Source: Scalindua sp964437425
Lineage (GTDB): Bacteria; Planctomycetota; Brocadiia; Brocadiales; Scalinduaceae
Direction: 5' to 3'
NCBI GenBank assembly: GCA_964437425.1
Contig: CAYTGO010000077.1
Span: forward strand, 1-14,456
Length of the DNA stretch: 14,456 nt
Shown here: one piece after another, positions 13,187 to 14,456 of the stretch
How positions within the stretch are numbered: the stretch's first letter is position 1
How the letters are laid out: each line of letters opens with the position of its first letter
The notes under the pieces: model-generated
Told to the model about the DNA's origin: nothing
What the model saw: only the letters and a program-made list of their open reading frames with translations
Databases searched by the model: none
Position numbers and translations under genes: made by a program

Positions 13187-13369
13187 AGGGTCCGAGAAAA
13201 AATAATTTTACAATCTCGCATCTCATCTTCAGGCCATCTTTGCACGATCTTCATTCGCCGAATCCTCTACGCAGCTAAGGCTGGGCTTCCGGTTCGGCTC
13301 ATTCAGATCGAACAAATCAGACCTAAGCCTGAGCACGATATAATGTAAAGTTGTTTTCTCTCGGACCCT
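13187..13369. repeat. 183-bp fold-back (MITE-like) palindromic unit
   Basis: An imperfect palindrome centred at 13277.5. Arms pair in nested order: AGGGTCCGAGA (13187-13197) with TCTCGGACCCT (13359-13369); TCAGGC (13229-13234) with GCCTGA (13327-13332); TTTG (13239-13242) with CAAA (13313-13316); CGATCT (13245-13250) with AGATCG (13305-13310); GCCGAA (13257-13262) with TTCGGC (13293-13298); CC with GG; and an apical CAGC-taag-GCTG (13272-13283). A TA dinucleotide flanks each side if the right end is set one base in. It lies between the ATPase and TPR genes. It could be a non-autonomous transposable repeat or a structured RNA; the long arms with sharp ends favour the first. Confidence 0.6.
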
Positions 13370-13410
13370 AATGAATTTTTACTTTTTACCAATTCTTAAA
13401 GAGTTAATCG

Positions 13411-14319
13411 ATGCAGAAAAAGAACCTGGCCCGATGGTGGTTTTTAAAAGGGTGCCGGTATGACAGTATCGGATCAAAACGAGATAAGACGATAGCTGCC
13501 TACAGGAAAAGTATAAAATATGATGATAAACTTACCGATGCATATGTGAATCTGGGATTTATCTATCTGGCGGAAAAAGATTATGAGCGGGCCGCAAAAT
13601 GTTTCCAGGATGTGGTTGAGCTCGAACCGCAGAATCCTGAAGCATTCAATAACCTGGGATATGTGTATGAGGGGATGGCGCGCTTCGGATGTGCCAGGCA
13701 GGCATACGGGCGGGCATCAGGACTTGACCCGCGTAATGTTGAGACCATGCTTAATCTTGCTAAAGTCCTTGAGTTAGAAGGTAACTATCACGGTGCTGTC
13801 AAGCAGTATAAAAAGGCAATCAAACAAGATCCTGATAATATTTCACCTCGATTCTGTCTTGCGGTACTTTATGACAATTATGATATGTTTGATGAAGCGT
13901 TGGGGGAGTACAAGGGTGTCCTTGGCAGAGACCCCGGTCATTTAAAGGCACTTTTGAACACTGGTAACCTGTATGTGCAACTCGGTGATAATGATCAAGC
14001 CATAAAACTCTTTAAAAAAGTGATTGAACTGGATCCCGATAATGCGGATGCATGTAATCATCTGGGTTCGGTTTATAAGGGTGTTGAGAATTATGCTGAA
14101 GCATCAGCGGCTTACAAAAAAGTACTTTCACTTAATCCGTTTCAGGAAGAGGTGCATATGGCGCTTGCAGAGACACAATATTTACAATATCGTTCAAAGT
14201 TTAATGGAGTAAAAAAAGATGAAGTCAGGCAGAGGCTTGATTATCTATTGGCCATCAATCCGGATAATGGGAAGGGAAAGCAGCTCCTCAAGGAATTGAT
14301 GGGAGGCGATAGAGCATAG
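13411..14319 (+). CDS. TPR-repeat protein
   Basis: A 302-residue protein built of about seven tetratricopeptide repeats (residues 25-235). Examples are AYVNLGFIYLAEKDYERAAKCFQDVVELEP, then NPEAFNNLGYVYEGMARFGCARQAYGRASGLDP-type units, each of 34 residues with the usual Leu-Gly-Tyr, Ala and Pro positions. A short C-terminal helical region follows. The N-terminus (MQKKNLARWWFLKGCRY) is not a signal peptide, so the protein is probably cytoplasmic. TPR proteins are scaffolds for protein complexes. It lies downstream of the HTH-ATPase pair, separated by the 183-bp fold-back unit, and may be the partner or scaffold of the ATPase. AAGAG seven bases before the ATG is a modest ribosome site. Its ligands cannot be read from the sequence. 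Confidence 0.9.
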   Translation: MQKKNLARWWFLKGCRYDSIGSKRDKTIAAYRKSIKYDDKLTDAYVNLGFIYLAEKDYERAAKCFQDVVELEPQNPEAFNNLGYVYEGMARFGCARQAYGRASGLDPRNVETMLNLAKVLELEGNYHGAVKQYKKAIKQDPDNISPRFCLAVLYDNYDMFDEALGEYKGVLGRDPGHLKALLNTGNLYVQLGDNDQAIKLFKKVIELDPDNADACNHLGSVYKGVENYAEASAAYKKVLSLNPFQEEVHMALAETQYLQYRSKFNGVKKDEVRQRLDYLLAINPDNGKGKQLLKELMGGDRA

Positions 14320-14456
14320 AGCGTAGAGGCGTCTTTATTTCAGAGGTGATAATCGTGATGATCCCGGCGCTCTTGCAGTCAGGAGCGTACCTCCAACCAC
14401 CGCTACTGGAAGTATAAAACTTGACAAAAACGGAATTGCAAAAAGAAATGTTAGTA
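14320..14456. other. Right-edge sequence without an assignable gene
   Basis: Two frames are open to the window end. On the minus strand a frame ends with TAA at 14337-14335 and encodes a hydrophobic segment (LTFLFAIPFLSSFILPVAVV) followed by ARAPGSSR; this could be the C-terminus of a convergent membrane protein. A plus-strand frame reading GALAVRSVPPTTATGSIK lacks a start codon. Neither can be supported from 137 bases. Confidence 0.3.

Noticed and set aside
13229..13369. Open minus-strand frame inside the fold-back unit (contains SDLFDLNEPNRKPSL)
   Set aside because: No ATG near its beginning, and the nested complementarity explains the sequence better than coding does. It could be a decayed or repeat-derived reading frame.
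1..14456. tRNA, rRNA or CRISPR array
   Set aside because: No cloverleaf with CCA-type acceptor, no rRNA signature and no regularly spaced identical repeats were found on reading both strands by eye.

Overview
The window looks like a moderately AT-rich Gram-negative bacterial chromosome. The gene mix (an ExeA-type ATPase beside an excisionase-type HTH protein and a TPR protein, PAS-LuxR regulators, bacteriohemerythrin, many reiterated intergenic repeats) recalls anammox-type planctomycetes. That placement comes from memory of similar gene sets, not from a search, and is tentative.

Layout. 1-145: the 3' end of lysA (diaminopimelate decarboxylase). 177-335: a 52-residue Cys-rich mini-protein with a good ribosome binding site. 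336-503: T-rich repeat sequence. 504-1630 (minus): an AmiS/UreI-type channel gene followed by a DJ-1/PfpI-family gene, with a good sigma70-type promoter at 1688-1716. 1732-4311: a complete 2580-bp IS1-family transposon with perfect 20-bp terminal inverted repeats and an 8-bp target duplication. It carries the transposase and about 1.7 kb of cargo: a RelE/ParE-type toxin, an XRE antitoxin, a DUF3467-like third gene, and a convergent small basic GLKGGKAR-type protein. 4320-4610: a cluster of reiterated intergenic repeat motifs. 4611-7662 (minus): a P2A-type Ca2+ ATPase and a small membrane/coiled-coil protein. 7793-8074 (minus): an unassigned small protein. 8265-10748 (minus): a PAS-PAS-LuxR regulator, a bacteriohemerythrin and a stand-alone response-regulator receiver. 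11229-14319 (plus): an excisionase-type HTH protein, an ExeA-like AAA ATPase with a long acidic tail, and a TPR protein. The last two are separated by a 183-bp fold-back element. The final 137 bases have no assignable gene.

How the parts relate. The transposon is the strongest candidate for something unusual. Its intact transposase sits at one end, and its own addiction-type cassette is transcribed divergently from an AT-rich control region containing a 28-bp perfect palindrome. The transposase is co-directional with the AmiS/UreI-DJ-1 operon, and the element inserted 15 bp upstream of that operon's -35 box, so readthrough could reach the host genes. The second notable object is the palindromic 183-bp unit at 13187-13369, which resembles a non-autonomous (MITE-like) repeat or a structured RNA. 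The PAS-LuxR/hemerythrin/receiver cluster suggests an oxygen- or redox-linked signalling locus with palindrome-rich control regions; this is inference from gene content.
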